A stretch of DNA of 64,000 bases from Bolinopsis microptera (GCF_026151205.1 NC_087077.1:16156983-16220982), one strand, 5' to 3'; positions 25,435-36,506 are shown, numbered from the stretch's first letter. Made by a program: numbers and translations. Notes: generated from the letters alone by a model not told the origin.

Positions 25435-26330
25435 GAGACGATAGCATATGGATGCTTTGACTACCTCTGGGGTATGGCAGTCCTGTGGGAGGATGCCGGT
25501 GGAATCAAGATGTGTAATCAAGGATGATGGTAAGTGTTGTGGGGTGTGTCATAGATGAACGCTTAAGTGGTGGTTGAGTGTGGAAGAGAGAGGCGAAATA
25601 AGACGGCGTTAAAGTAGTCGCTATGTTACACCGGTCTGGTCCAACTCCTCTGGCACCATTAAGCGTTTAGTGTGGTTTGCAAAGTTGACAATGGTGGAGA
25701 TGTGTTGATTGTCGAATATGTCATTGACAGAGAGGTATTAGTCCCGGAAATATTTACCTCTTATTTGGGTAATAGCCGAGCACTGTCCGAGAAAGTGTGA
25801 GACAGTCTCCTCTTCGTCGCCGCATTTAGGACAAGCACTGTTGTTACTGATTGTAGTGTTGAGATTTTTGATGATGTTGATATTTTTGTGTCCAAGTGTC
25901 AGTTTAGTGTGTCTGGGACCATCAGTAATCCATGATTCTTGATTAAGTTTGGTGACTTTGTCGTTGATCAGGCGTTTGATGTAAGATTGTGGAATTGGGC
26001 AATTCAAAGTGGATTCACTGGTTCTGCCATTTTTGGCCAGCTCGTCTGCTTTTTCATTACCCCACAATCCGATGTGTGCTGCTATCCATTTGATCTCTAA
26101 GGTGTTAGTGGATCCGAGTGTATTGAGGGTGTCGTAACAGTCTCTAGTAGTTCTACTCCTCGTTGAGGGCGAGGATATAGCTTGAATAGAGGAGAGACTG
26201 TCTGACCATATGATGATGTGTGTGTTGGTATAGGTTGATAGATATTTACAAGCTTGAATGATCTTTCCTCTAGTGTAGTGTTGTTGTTGTCAGTGGTGAT
26301 AATATAACAAGTGTTATCTTATTTTATAAT
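25435..26330 (-). mobile_element. 5'-truncated non-LTR retrotransposon (I/Jockey-like)
   Basis: This contains the RNase H-zinc knuckle frame and its 3' UTR (about 25450-25737). The 3' UTR segment at 25450-25584 is nearly identical to 27256-27391, so at least two insertions share the same 3' end. No poly(A) tail is evident. Confidence 0.65.
25738..26285 (-). pseudogene. LINE fragment: RNase H domain and C-terminal zinc knuckle
   Basis: The minus-strand frame reads from about 26285 to the stop at 25738. It begins YTRGKIIQACKYLSTY, then IIIWSDSLSSIQAI (RNase H block with the catalytic Asp), then KWIAAHIGLWGNEKADELAK, which is the H-x-G-x-x-GNE-x-AD RNase H C-terminal block. It ends with a zinc-knuckle-like CPKCGDEEETVSHFLGQC. 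This arrangement, RNase H followed by a cysteine/histidine knuckle, belongs to non-LTR elements of the I/Jockey-related groups. The RT and endonuclease domains upstream are missing, so the copy is 5' truncated. Confidence 0.8.
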
Positions 26331-27255
26331 GTATATTTCAGCTTGAAAACTCTTAAATCTAAATATCTTTCCGTTAAACTCTCCGGTCTGATAAAGTTAT
26401 AAAGCCAGCCTCTTCAAAACTGTTGCTATAGTAACACTTTCTGACCCAAACGAGCTGATGCTAAGTCTTCTTTAGACGCAAATGTAGTGATATGAAAGCT
26501 AACGCAAAGGTATGATTTAGACGCAAATGGCAAACTGCAAGAGTTTCACGACAATTTTAACACTGTTAAGAGAGGTCTGTAGGCGTAGTAAGACTTTCAA
26601 TTTAGGAGAGGCTCCTGCCTAACAAGACTCCATCTAACAGTTTACATCTTTAAATAGTGTTTATAATAGTCAGCCAAAAGTAATAAATGTGTTTCCATAT
26701 AGTGTAGATATTGTGATGGTTCGGTATTCTGAGACATGACCCTGCAAGATCAAGACGAAACTGCTTTCTTAAATGATTCAGCGAGCACAAATTGATGATT
26801 ACGCACCACTTAGGGTCTAGGGATGATTTCCATGGAACATATTATCGGATCAGATAAACTCTCAGGGCGAACCTAGAGAAGTAGAGTCTTAGAGGATGAC
26901 AAATATCACAAAATGATATAAGGGTTGTTCTATGTTTCTCTGTCTCGGGCAACCATCTGATGGCCATTGTTATCGGAGGCCGCCTGACGAGTGACGACCT
27001 CCTAAGACCTTCCTCGACAAGAAGACATTGGATTGGAACTTGATAAATTTGCTCATGTGTTAAGTGCTGTCACGAAACTTGTTACAGACCAAATTTGGAT
27101 CGGTCGTAGGCAGGATGTCTCCATAAAGGGGGATGGGGGGGGCGCCAACTTGCAATGTTACGCCACTGATCCTGAGGCGTTTAACAAACCTATTACAAAC
27201 CTAATATCAGCTTTATTCTGTGATACAGATATCTAGTATCATTAATGCTGTCTCC

Positions 27256-27391
27256 ACAATGCTTTGCCTACCTCTGGGGTATGGCAGTCTTGTGGGAGGA
27301 TGCCGGTGGAATCAAGATGTGTAATCAAGGATGATGGTAAGTGTTGTGGGGTGTGTCATAGATAAACGCTTAAGTGGGGGTTGAGTGTGGA
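27256..27391 (-). repeat. Second copy of the LINE 3' end
   Basis: About 136 bp (ctacctctggggtatggcag, then ggaggatgccggtggaatca, and so on) match 25450-25584 with only a few substitutions (tgcc/tgac, cttg/cctg, ataa/atga, ggg/tgg). There is no coding part, so this is a severely 5'-truncated insertion. Confidence 0.85.
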
Positions 27392-27837
27392 ACACTATAA
27401 GTATACCAGATACCTAGATCACAATTCACAATATTGTCACATTTTTTAACGTCTTTGAAGTCTCAAAATTAACAGTATTGAGTGATGTAGTCCAATTAGG
27501 AACTTCATCCTAACTATTCACGTTTGAATCCGATGAATCATGCTATTTGTGGAAAATGGGAGGATTACACAAACTACCCTACTAAATCAACATCTCAACA
27601 TGAAGTATGTTTCATGTACTCATTAATCTTTAGTACAAGGGTACTCAGCTTCATAAAAACAATCTGCTAATTTGTGATTATCTATCGCCCAAATTCATTC
27701 CAGAACACTAAGTACGGCACAACATTTTCGGAGGGCTTCGCCCCCTATCCCTGTACAAGTGCAAAATGGGATTTTCGGCCCTGAATGCGATAATAATATG
27801 CTATCTGTATCATTAATGATGACTCTGAGATATGCCA

Positions 27838-28115
27838 TTATGTCATTACCCCGTTAAAGAGTATTATAACTAGATCACAGCAGTGGGAACTACACATACA
27901 TTCCATTTCGTCATTCGTTAGATCCCATCTTTCTTTCTCTGTAATTTCATTCACGACCCCCCGCTCGTGTAAACATCCTGACCCTTTAGTAGGTACTTGT
28001 ACTTTACTCCTATGTACGTCTCCATTTGATGTCACCTTGCACGCTCCAGCACTGTTTCTAACCCGGCCCAGCCATCTTATCATAAGTATCCTCCTTAAGC
28101 AACGATCCATCAGGT
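27838..28115 (-). pseudogene. LINE reverse transcriptase C-terminal remnant
   Basis: The minus-strand frame opens MDRCLRRILMIRWLGRVRN, which resembles the post-RT block (RCLRRILGIRW) of non-LTR reverse transcriptases. The rest includes ERWDLTNDEME and a cysteine-containing end with no clear match. No RT palm motifs are present. It is a short decayed fragment, independent of the RNase H fragment at 25.7 kb. Confidence 0.5.
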
Positions 28116-28133
28116 ACCCTTTATAATAATTAA

Positions 28134-28505
28134 AGTACTTAGTTTCCTCTAGTACTTAGTTTCCTCTAGTACTTAGTTTCCTCTAGTACTTAGTTTCCTC
28201 TAGTACTTAGTTTCCTCTAGTACTTAGTTTCCTCTAGTACTTAGTTTCCTCTAGTACTTAGTTTCCTCTAGTACTTAGTTTCCTCTAGTACTTAGTTTCC
28301 TCTAGTACTTAGTTTCCTCTAGTACTTAGTTTCCTCTAGTACTTAGTTTCCTCTAGTACTTAGTTTCCTCTAGTACTTAGTTTCCTCTAGTACTTAGTTT
28401 CCTCTAGTACTTAGTTTCCTCTAGTACTTAGTTTCCTCTAGTACTTAGTTTCCTCTAGTACTTAGTTTCCTCTAGTACTTAGTTTCCTCTAGTACTTAGT
28501 TCCAA
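28134..28505. repeat. Minisatellite, 17-bp unit, about 22 copies, almost homogeneous
   Basis: The unit tagtacttagtttcctc is repeated about 22 times with almost no variation. This implies very recent expansion or strong homogenisation. It contains TAGTACTA-like palindromic junctions. Confidence 0.95.
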
Positions 28506-28962
28506 CTAGAATATAGACTTTTGGAGCGGTAATTGTTAATTTAATTAAGGTTATTCAACCGCCTCTAAATCTATGATCGATATCGATATCGAAATATGCG
28601 CAACATATTTTATAATAAATGAGCTTAATTGCCATAAATCAGCCACTTGCTTGAAATATTATGAGATCTAATATTTAATTTCAGGCCCTCTTTATGGGTC
28701 TAAGTACTAGTATAAACTCTGATATTGGCTTAGACAATTGTTCTCCTAACAAACTATCCTTCTTCTCGTTCGATTATATCCGTAATAACAAGATATCAGT
28801 TGATATGATAAACAGTTCCTTATCAGGCCATGACGGAAATTAACTTTATACTTTTTAATAGCTTGCTTCCTTTTCACAGTGTTGGCAAGCTAGACCGTCG
28901 CCTTTCAGTGTGTCTTCAGGATCCAGTTTTAACCTAAAATTTGACAGATCCCACAATTGGGA

Positions 28963-29060
28963 CATAAATGGAAAGCATCTCGCACAGTTGATGTTGAAAT
29001 TGTGGGTAACATAAAACAACCTGGTGAACCGTTAAATACTTATGTTAAGTACATATTTAA
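28963..29060. repeat. Dispersed repeat, copy 1 of 2
   Basis: About 97 bp (gacataaatggaaagcatct, then cgcacagttgatgttgaaat, to ttaagtacatattt) recur at 30998-31093 in the same orientation, with about three differences. There is no ORF. Confidence 0.85.
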
Positions 29061-29278
29061 ATAGCGTTTTCTTCCTTAATCCTCCGGTACAATTCTGACG
29101 TTTGACCATCGTATGCCGCAAATGAGATCTCAGTCTCTCTTAGCATGGTTTGATATCCGATTCAGTTGTTATATTTTTATATAATACATTTGTTTCAGTT
29201 TCCTTTTTTGGCACATCCACGAAACCACTAAGCATCATTGAGTATCACTAAGTATCACTAATATCACATAAAGCGTGC

Positions 29279-29512
29279 ATGCACTGTTTACCGTTTGTAA
29301 CTCGGAGTATTCTTACTTACCCACAGGATGTTTTAGAACATCAACAAATGAAAAATAGGTTTGCTATGCTGGGGATTCCGGATTACGAACCCCTTCCAGT
29401 CAGTTTCAAGCTTGTCGCCCTGATTACATACTACATAATGATCAGCTCAAATTATTTATTACATAGTTGCGTTGAAAGTATTAAAACTTTAAACCATGTT
29501 TCAATCTTGTAG
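29279..29512. other. Unidentified open stretch, possible exon
   Basis: After an acceptor-like tract (ttacttacccacag at about 29326) the plus strand reads DVLEHQQMKNRFAMLGIPDYEPLPV, with coding-like composition. No partner exon and no family match are evident, so this is only weakly supported. Confidence 0.15.
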
Positions 29513-29584
29513 CATGAATAAAGAGAGTAATCAGCCTACAGAAAAAGGAGGTATCTAAAGAACTGAAAACTAGGGAGAAGGAAG

Positions 29585-29672
29585 AAGAAACAGAAACAGA
29601 AACAGAAACAGAAACAGAAACAGAAACAGAAACAGAAACAGAAACAGAAACAGAAAGGGAAACAGAAAGGAC
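29585..29672. repeat. Hexanucleotide microsatellite (ACAGAA)n
   Basis: About 13 units of acagaa, with one variant (agggaa) near the end. The Ser-Val-repeat open frame on the minus strand is an artefact of this array. Confidence 0.95.
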
Positions 29673-30997
29673 GGAGAAATGCATGGGGGTCGAGCCAATG
29701 GTGAGCGGATAACTTTCATTTTAATCTATCAGCTCAGATTTAAAGTCTAGGGTCTTCGTTTAGATGATTTAGGAGATTTGCTATATTATTATATAATATA
29801 TTATTTGACAGATATTGCTATATTGATTGAGTTCAATGGAAGGATTGTATATTTAAATGGTTGTTTCAAAATTCAGAAGCCTCCTTAAAGTTAATTTCGG
29901 TTAGAAACGCACAAGATTATTTTAAATTTTCTTGTTGTGTTCCACAACTGTAAAAAGTTATTGGTAGCTCTAAGGTCTATTGGCAACTTCTGAATTTTGT
30001 TTGTTGTTATGGCCACCATAGTATCATTCCAGGCACTACTCAGATTTAAAACTTTGATATAAATCATAATAATAATAAATATAAATCATATCATACGGTG
30101 TGTTTTACGTAAATATATAAACATTCTTCGTCATTCATTTCAATTTCCAGTATAGCATATTCATGGATTCTTGAGACTTTTGATACCTTCAACTTTTTAA
30201 ATTCAATAAATGCTTGAAATTAAGTAACTGCATGACTGTCTTTCTCAGGAAATATAAAACATGATGGTTATGATAATGCACTTTCTCAGGAAATATACAA
30301 AATGATGATAATGATTATAGCCCCACATGGTGTAGTTGTGGGAGAGGTGATTATGACGGAAAATTGAGTTCAGAAAATGTGAATCTGACACCTGTGGCTA
30401 ACAATGGTGAAGATAATCGTAAACTTTAGCATACAGTTTAGAGAAACAGCATGTATCTTGTTTAAAGTTTATAAACACGTTGCCACAGTGTCATGCATAG
30501 AACAACAGTAACAAATAATGTTTTACAAAACCAGTGAAGTACTCGCATGCAACTGCATAATCATTAAGTTATCATATAAATAAAATCATATAAATGGAAG
30601 TACTCAACAATTCCATGGCTTCTTACAAACTTGATTTAACTGAGTTCTGCTTAGAGTTAGATAATTTGTTAATTACTAATCGGTTTGTGGGATACTCAAA
30701 TTGTTGTCTTGTAGCAAACCAAGAAAAAATATTCTATCGATTTATACCAGATATTATCAACCACCTTCGTTGCCTTAATACGTAGATAGTGGAAAATTTA
30801 ACATTTTACACTTTATAAGATCCAATTACTGCGGAACTATTAGGAAGGTTAACTCGACAACATACCGGCGACACTTTTTCATTAGGCCCTTCAGGCCTTC
30901 AAAGTCATGGCCCCCTTAAATTATCAAAAAGGAAGCGATTTCGTGATAATATGTACCCAGTTGGGACGTGAGTGCCTTTTGGAGTTATGAATGACTG

Positions 30998-31131
30998 ACA
31001 TAAATGGAAAGCATCTCGCACAGTCGATGTTGAAATTGTGGGTAACATAAAACAACCTGGTGAACCATTTAATACTTATGTTAAGTACATATTAATACAC
31101 TTTATAAGATCTAATTACTGCGGAATTATTA
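30998..31131. repeat. Dispersed repeat, copy 2 of 2
   Basis: This is the second copy of the 28963-29060 block. It is followed by 'acactttataagatctaatt' plus 'actgcgga', which also occurs at 30809-30840 ahead of this copy. The segment has therefore been partly duplicated locally. Confidence 0.8.
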
Positions 31132-31731
31132 TGTGTATGTAACAATAAAAGGAGGGTTCTACTAATCTAAGTAAACTATAGGTAAAAATATAATATTAAT
31201 CATAAGCTAAAATGTACTAATCTTTGTATTCTAAATGGGGAAAAAGAAGAAACATTGTCAGTCAGTCGAGAAAATTGTCAGTCAGGCTATATGGCAGCTT
31301 TGTAGATGTTGTGACTATGCTAGTAGTTGTCCCAGGCTTGCGACTGGAATTGCGGTGTTAAATCGATTTAATGGTACCAACGATCCACCTCCCACTTGTT
31401 GTTTGGTACTTAGCATTAATAGTGTTAGCTGTAGCCATTTATAGCAAGAATCTTAAAACTAAAGGGGATGACAAGGAAAAGAGGAAGGAAAAAGAATAAC
31501 GGGAAAAACAATTAATTAAAGTATTTATAGGAGCATTAGATATTGTAATTACAAGCTTCAATAATAAATCACTGACTAAAACTTCTAATTAAAATGACAC
31601 TTGGTACGCTCGCCCATTTTCACTGGTCAGTCTGAACTTCGGTTTAGCACGTTGTACACTTATTCACCTAAGTTTCAGAATTTGTTCAGTTTAGCAGAGT
31701 TAGTACCCGTGTTTCAATAAATCAAAAGATA

Positions 31732-33110
31732 TCAGGGGAGTTCTTTAATAATGTTACGGTCATCTAGAATACCGACTTTCCTGAAAACGTTATCATATTT
31801 CCTCAGACAACGTTTAATGCCTTTAATCAGTCTATCACGGCTATATCCTCTATCAATTAGAATTTTTAATATTTTGTGAAGATGGGAGGTAAAGATATCC
31901 AATCTAGTGCAAACATTACCATATCTAAGAACTTGACTTGAAAAAACGTTGTAGCCAACCTCGGTTGGGATGTTACTGTGAGGAAATGTAAGGGATACAA
32001 CATGAAAATTAAAATCATCAGTTTTGTTATACACTGATATTTCTAGTCCTTCTGTGGAAATATTAATATTTAAATCAAGGTAGTTAATGATTTTATTATT
32101 GGAACCAGCTCGCTCCATCTCCAATGAATTAGGATAAATATCTTTAATCAATTTATGAAAGTAAAGGTAGTTAATAATAGATAAATCGTCAACATATCGT
32201 TTATTATTGGATAATATCTTTGCTAATCCCATTTTCTTTTCCTGAAGTAAACGTTTCATATAATTAAATTCCTTTTTGCCAACAGTGAGATCAGCTATAG
32301 GGGAACTTGAATTTCCACCCATAGGAATACCCTTGGTTTGTATGAATACAATCCCACCGAAGACGACATAAGTGTTATAAATAATAAATTTAACAGCCTC
32401 TTTTAGGTCATCTTGACTAAAGCAGGCATGACAATCATAGGTTTTATTGGAAAAGAAACATGTATTACTGTCTCTTTTAGAAATACAAATATATCTATTA
32501 CGGTCTGAAAATATTAAATCAACAACTTCATTAATCATATTCTCTACTTCAATCAAGTCTAATCTGGTATAAAGAGTAGTAAAATCATATACTTGTATAT
32601 TATAAACATCGCTATTTTTGATAGCTTCAAGGAATTCACTTGAGGAATCTATGCTCCAAAACATGTTTATACCGCTGTTGTTGTAGATTGCCTCGCAGTA
32701 TTTCTTGAAGTATTTCCTCAAAAGTTTCAGACAACAGTTAACTTGGACGTTAAGTTGTTTCGTAACGCAAAAACGGGCACCTGCAATGAACCTCGCCTTG
32801 TAAGGGTTCTTATGAAGCTTAGGGTTCCAGAAGATGCGTGCTAGTCGCAAGTTTTTATCTTCAACTTGTACATTAAATCTCTCCTTTAGACTCTCAGATA
32901 TTTTATTGACATAATGAGTCTCGTCTTCGCTACAGGGTTTATATGTATCATTACCTATACATTCTAGAGTATTAGGATCAAAACCCATTTCATTGACAAG
33001 AGTTTTTACATAAAACTTTTTACAAATAAATGAAAAATTACCAGAAGCTTTGTCGATACTACAAATAATGTATTTACTTTTCAGCAATTTAAGACTTCTT
33101 TTAACATCAT
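31732..33110 (-). CDS. PLE reverse transcriptase segment
   Basis: The frame is open from about 33110 (LEKDDVKRSLKLLKSKYIIC) to the stop at 31732. RT motifs are in order: ARIFWNPKLHKNPYKARFI (fingers), YDFTTLYTRL (motif A with the catalytic Asp), KGIPMGGNSSSPIADL (motif B) and RYVDDLSI (motif C, YVDD, both Asp present), then NYLDLNI in the position of motif D/E. A cysteine-containing insert (SNKTYDCHACFSQDD) lies between motifs A and B. This layout is typical of Penelope-type RTs, relatives of telomerase. All catalytic residues are intact. The frame is offset by one base from the endonuclease segment, with the switch in ggAAAAAga (33103-33112). It is probably one ancestral ORF of about 950 codons. 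Confidence 0.87.
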
Positions 33111-34489
33111 CTTTTTCCAGTGTGTTTTGAGTTTTCTTTTATTTCAAATGTTTCAGGAAAGTTTTTCTTGTAATATTCAATACGATTGGAAACTATTGAT
33201 AACACTTTTTCCTTCCAATCGCTGAACTTTACTTCTTTTTGACAGTACTTACTACTTTTTGATTTTATAAATTTATCGACAGCTTCGGTAACTGACATAT
33301 ATATCTCATCTGGAGATTTAAATGTGGGAATTCTGTATTTACAACCGTAGGAAAGTACTTCCCTAAGTTCAACATTATCAACAATATCTAAATTACCAGT
33401 AACTACATGTCCATGAGGAGGATAATTGAAAGGGGAGGAGTGACAATCGCATGGACTACCTAAAATAGATTTAATATCAGAAATAGAAAGTTTCTTTAAG
33501 AATGAAGCATAGTTACAAATAGAAAGACTTATAGGATCATTATACTCATAATAAATCTGTAATGGTGTAAAAGACTGAATCAAAATGGGAAGCAAATCAA
33601 TGACTGAAGTGTCAGAGAAAATAGATTTTAGGTTAAGATTATCAATGAATTTGCAATTAAATGGAACAATTATAAATTCTCTATTACTGGATTCAGATTT
33701 GTTCTGATGGTATTTGGGGGAAAATGTTGAACAGAAAGAGGAACATACGTTGTAAATCAATCCTGAATTATATTGACTCAAAGAGTAGAGAGTGTCTAAA
33801 TCTGATAAGCTATAACATTTTAATGTTTTGTATATGGAATGTTCTGAAGAGATGTTATCTTTCAGCCTGTTAATATCAGACTCTATGGTATCCAGAGACT
33901 TCTTAGGCTGAACTTTCTTCTTTCCATTCCCTCTGCCACGTTTGTATCGAGCAATCTGTCCACTAAAATAATTCATAACCCGATCTTGGGAGATGTTGCC
34001 CGTTCCTTTCTTCTTGTCATTAAGACCAAGAGGGAATGCTGTCCCAAGCTTCTCTATCCAGTAATCCTCCAGGAGAAGTAAATCATTTTTGACATCAGTG
34101 GACATGTCAGAATCAACATAATCTACAATCTGTATGGAAGCATCTGAGAAGACGTGACCAGGAATATTAAAATGTTCATATAAAAATGTGGATGATTTGG
34201 CTTTGACACAATTTCTGTGGCCATTGACTCTTTTATGAAGTGGTTGAGTTGTTTCTCCAACATATTGTTTTTTACAGGTAGAACAGGTAATAACATAAAT
34301 AACATAAATAACATTATTAGTTTTACAATTAAATATAAAATTTGTATGTCCAAAGATAAAATCATTATTAAAAGTACTGCTCCTAAATGTATTAAAAGGA
34401 TTAAAACTGTTGCAAGTGAGACAACCTCTACCATTGCAACATCTAAAAGTGCTAGAAAAGACATTACTAGGGGTTACCCATTTATTCAA
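33107..34489 (-). CDS. PLE endonuclease segment: GIY-YIG plus CxC linker
   Basis: This is the N-terminal half of the Penelope-like protein. It opens with a cysteine cluster (FRCCNGRGCLTCNSF). The GIY-YIG nuclease core follows: IYVIYVITCSTCKKQYVGET (the GIY and YIG equivalents are IYV and YVG), then a C-x2-C and His pair (PLHKRVNGHR) of the CCHH type found in PLE endonucleases. A later GSPCDCHSSPFNYPPHGHVV block at about 33425-33452 is the CxC linker. The role is to nick DNA for target-primed insertion. The frame is open upstream of the first listed codon to a TGA near 34523. In the neighbouring frame an ATG at 34604 begins MSDPLSLAYLESLGLGG and runs to RDDVTFLT, so the true N terminus probably joins by a one-base shift. 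The 3' end (stop 33107) meets the RT frame at an A5 run. Confidence 0.82.
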   Translation of the reverse strand: MNKWVTPSNVFSSTFRCCNGRGCLTCNSFNPFNTFRSSTFNNDFIFGHTNFIFNCKTNNVIYVIYVITCSTCKKQYVGETTQPLHKRVNGHRNCVKAKSSTFLYEHFNIPGHVFSDASIQIVDYVDSDMSTDVKNDLLLLEDYWIEKLGTAFPLGLNDKKKGTGNISQDRVMNYFSGQIARYKRGRGNGKKKVQPKKSLDTIESDINRLKDNISSEHSIYKTLKCYSLSDLDTLYSLSQYNSGLIYNVCSSFCSTFSPKYHQNKSESSNREFIIVPFNCKFIDNLNLKSIFSDTSVIDLLPILIQSFTPLQIYYEYNDPISLSICNYASFLKKLSISDIKSILGSPCDCHSSPFNYPPHGHVVTGNLDIVDNVELREVLSYGCKYRIPTFKSPDEIYMSVTEAVDKFIKSKSSKYCQKEVKFSDWKEKVLSIVSNRIEYYKKNFPETFEIKENSKHTGKR

Positions 34490-34504
34490 GGATTTTGAGA
34501 AAAA

Positions 34505-34790
34505 TTTACCATTACGTTTAAGTCAAGAAGGTAACATCATCCCTTTCGGCGTTTCCGCCTAGACCCAACGACTCGAGATAGGCCAAGGACAACGGGTCGG
34601 ACATCAACCTATTGTCATGGGGCTGCCATGATTGGGCGGGCGTTAGATGTCATGAACCTAAATAGTTCTCCCACCGACGCAGTGTAGCCTGGCGAGATTC
34701 TTCGCGACCATAAAAATCTCTTAGAACCGGATCTTGCACTGCCGCTGTTTCTCGTACCGTAGCATGGCGGACAGCTCACGCCAGAAAATG
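34505..34790 (-). other. GC-rich leader ahead of the PLE, open except for TGA
   Basis: This block is clearly GC-richer than the PLE body. On the minus strand one frame runs from about 34775 to 34514 with TGA codons at 34776-34778 and 34650-34652 and no TAA or TAG before the end. It passes through DPVLRDFYGREESRQATLRR, then WENYLGS, TGA, HLTPAQSWQPHDNRL, MSDPLSLAYLESLGLGG. It may be the 5' coding part or leader of the element, or unrelated sequence into which the element inserted. Confidence 0.4.
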
Positions 34791-35469
34791 AAATAAACAG
34801 GTAAATACAGGATAAATCAGGAGATGTATGTACAACAACAAGACTTCAAGGAGGGCGCCCAAGAAAACAAAGATCAACCAAATCTCGGAACCAATGGCCG
34901 GGAGAGATATAAATGTAATTATAGAGCAATATCAAGAAAAGCTATCAATTATGTATCCAACGGGGCGTACTAATAGTACGAAAAAGTCCGACACAGCGCC
35001 GTTGAATTCCACGGTGTAATTCCGTCCGGGCTTTCTACCGAGCTGTCCAGCTTTTAAACATAAACCCGTGTTCTGCCTTTAAATTTGTTTGTAGATTTTG
35101 AAGCGTAACATATAATTTCTAAGTACAGTTATCACTCAGTTACGGTTTAATGATGATATTTATTGCCTTCCTGGATCAATAAAATAAAGTAACAATAACA
35201 ATTACTCGTAAACTCGGTTATTGCAATTTGCACCTAATATTAAAGTAGTAAGCGCACTTAAAATTGCTCATATTCCAATTTACACTACATCACCAGGTAC
35301 CAGACTTGATATTTACACTTCTGTTCGTTATTAAGTTGCTTTAAAAAACCCTCCATATCGCTGGTGGCCACTAGACGTCTACAAGTACAAGGCAGTAACA
35401 GTTAGAGGTTTAAAAATCCAGACTCCCCCTCACCCCAGTGATGGCGTCCTTTATGTCCGTGTGCTCAGG

Positions 35470-36200
35470 TTAGCTCGAATTAATAAGGCTGCTAGACATT
35501 AGACAGACATAAATATTAAAAAGCTTTATAATGTTGAAATCAAACTTTGGGTGTCTTTCCGAATTACAAAATATAATGACCACAGCTCCATACCACTTAA
35601 AAGTTGAACTTCTAAATACAACTTCCATAACTTTCAATGCGATATCGATAACTTTAATTACAATATCGATAACTTTAAATGCAATAACAACGATAACTTG
35701 AAAGTTAACATGTAATATCGATAACTTTAAATTCAAGTTGGATATGCCAATAAGGGATAACCTGTTACTCTGTTAAACTCAGTAGATATCCTCTCCGTAC
35801 CATGCACGTAGAAAGTTTAACAAAGAATTGATGGCCTGAGACCCCGTCAAGACTGAAGACCAGCCTAAAGTTTGGTCGTACTCAAGGCCTTAAACCCAGA
35901 TATTTATGTTTCATTGCTGTTCAAAATCGAGAAGGTTGTCCTATTTCTGAGGACAGTGAGTCTGAAGACTCACTGCTAATGCCAATAACATTAAATGCGA
36001 TGTCAATAATTCAAAATTCAAGTTGGATATCCGTACCATGCATACGTAGAATGTTTAACAAGACATTGAGGGTTGGAGGACGGAGATCAGGGTTGGTTCA
36101 GACTGAAGACCGGCCTAAAGTTCGGTCGTATTTAAGGCCAGATTTATGTTTTATTGCTGTTCACGATGAAGGCGGCTGTTATATTTCTTAATGCTTGTTT
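35470..36200. repeat. Diverged direct duplication, about 250 bp, with ATCGATAACTTTAA runs
   Basis: The block at about 35730-35955 (aagttggatatg, ccgtaccatgcacgtagaa, agactgaagaccagcctaaa, gtttcattgctgttc) recurs at about 36020-36190 with many changes. The left part (35620-35735) contains five 'atcgataactttaa' type units. Also, 'ccttcctggatcaataaa' at 35165 resembles 'ccttcttggatcaataaa' at 36444. No coding content is recognised. Confidence 0.7.
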
Positions 36201-36506
36201 TTAGTCTTACTGCCAGAGTGCCAATGTCAGTATTTTCTTAGGCGAGATCAGTGAATTTAATTTTCCATTTTTAAACTCGATCGTCTTCTATCTTTAAATA
36301 TTTAGCCAGATTTGACAACATCGTAGTTAAATTTTTTTAATCGTAGTTGAATTTAAAGTACAGCTGTTATGATTCAATACCGTTCTAATTGGCAAAAAGT
36401 GAAAATCATCACAGCTTTATTTAATTTAAAATCTTATTTCAAGCCTTCTTGGATCAATAAATTAATGAAGTAAGAACATTAATACAAAGAAGGTTATTAT
36501 GCGATT

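Larger units (their letters stand above)
31440..34604 (-). mobile_element. Penelope-like retroelement, permuted N-terminal GIY-YIG (Naiad type)
   Basis: The minus strand encodes, in order, a GIY-YIG endonuclease, a CxC linker and a Penelope-type reverse transcriptase. Canonical Penelope elements carry the endonuclease at the C terminus. The N-terminal order with a CxC motif matches the Naiad/Chlamys clade. Two single-base frame changes (near 34520 and 33105) split an otherwise open 2.9-kb frame that begins at ATG 34604. The 3' limit is unknown; AT-rich sequence runs to about 31440. No hammerhead core was seen, as expected for this clade. Confidence 0.85.

Noticed and set aside
28134-28505. 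Possible CRISPR-like array
   Set aside because: Units are contiguous with no unique spacers and the sequence is eukaryotic; it is a minisatellite.
29481-29684. Ser-Val repeat protein on the minus strand
   Set aside because: Produced by the (ACAGAA)n microsatellite.
34828-35019. 63-codon plus-strand frame (MYNNKTSRRAPKKTKINQIS and so on)
   Set aside because: Basic, low-information, no match, and next to the transposon; not supported as a gene.
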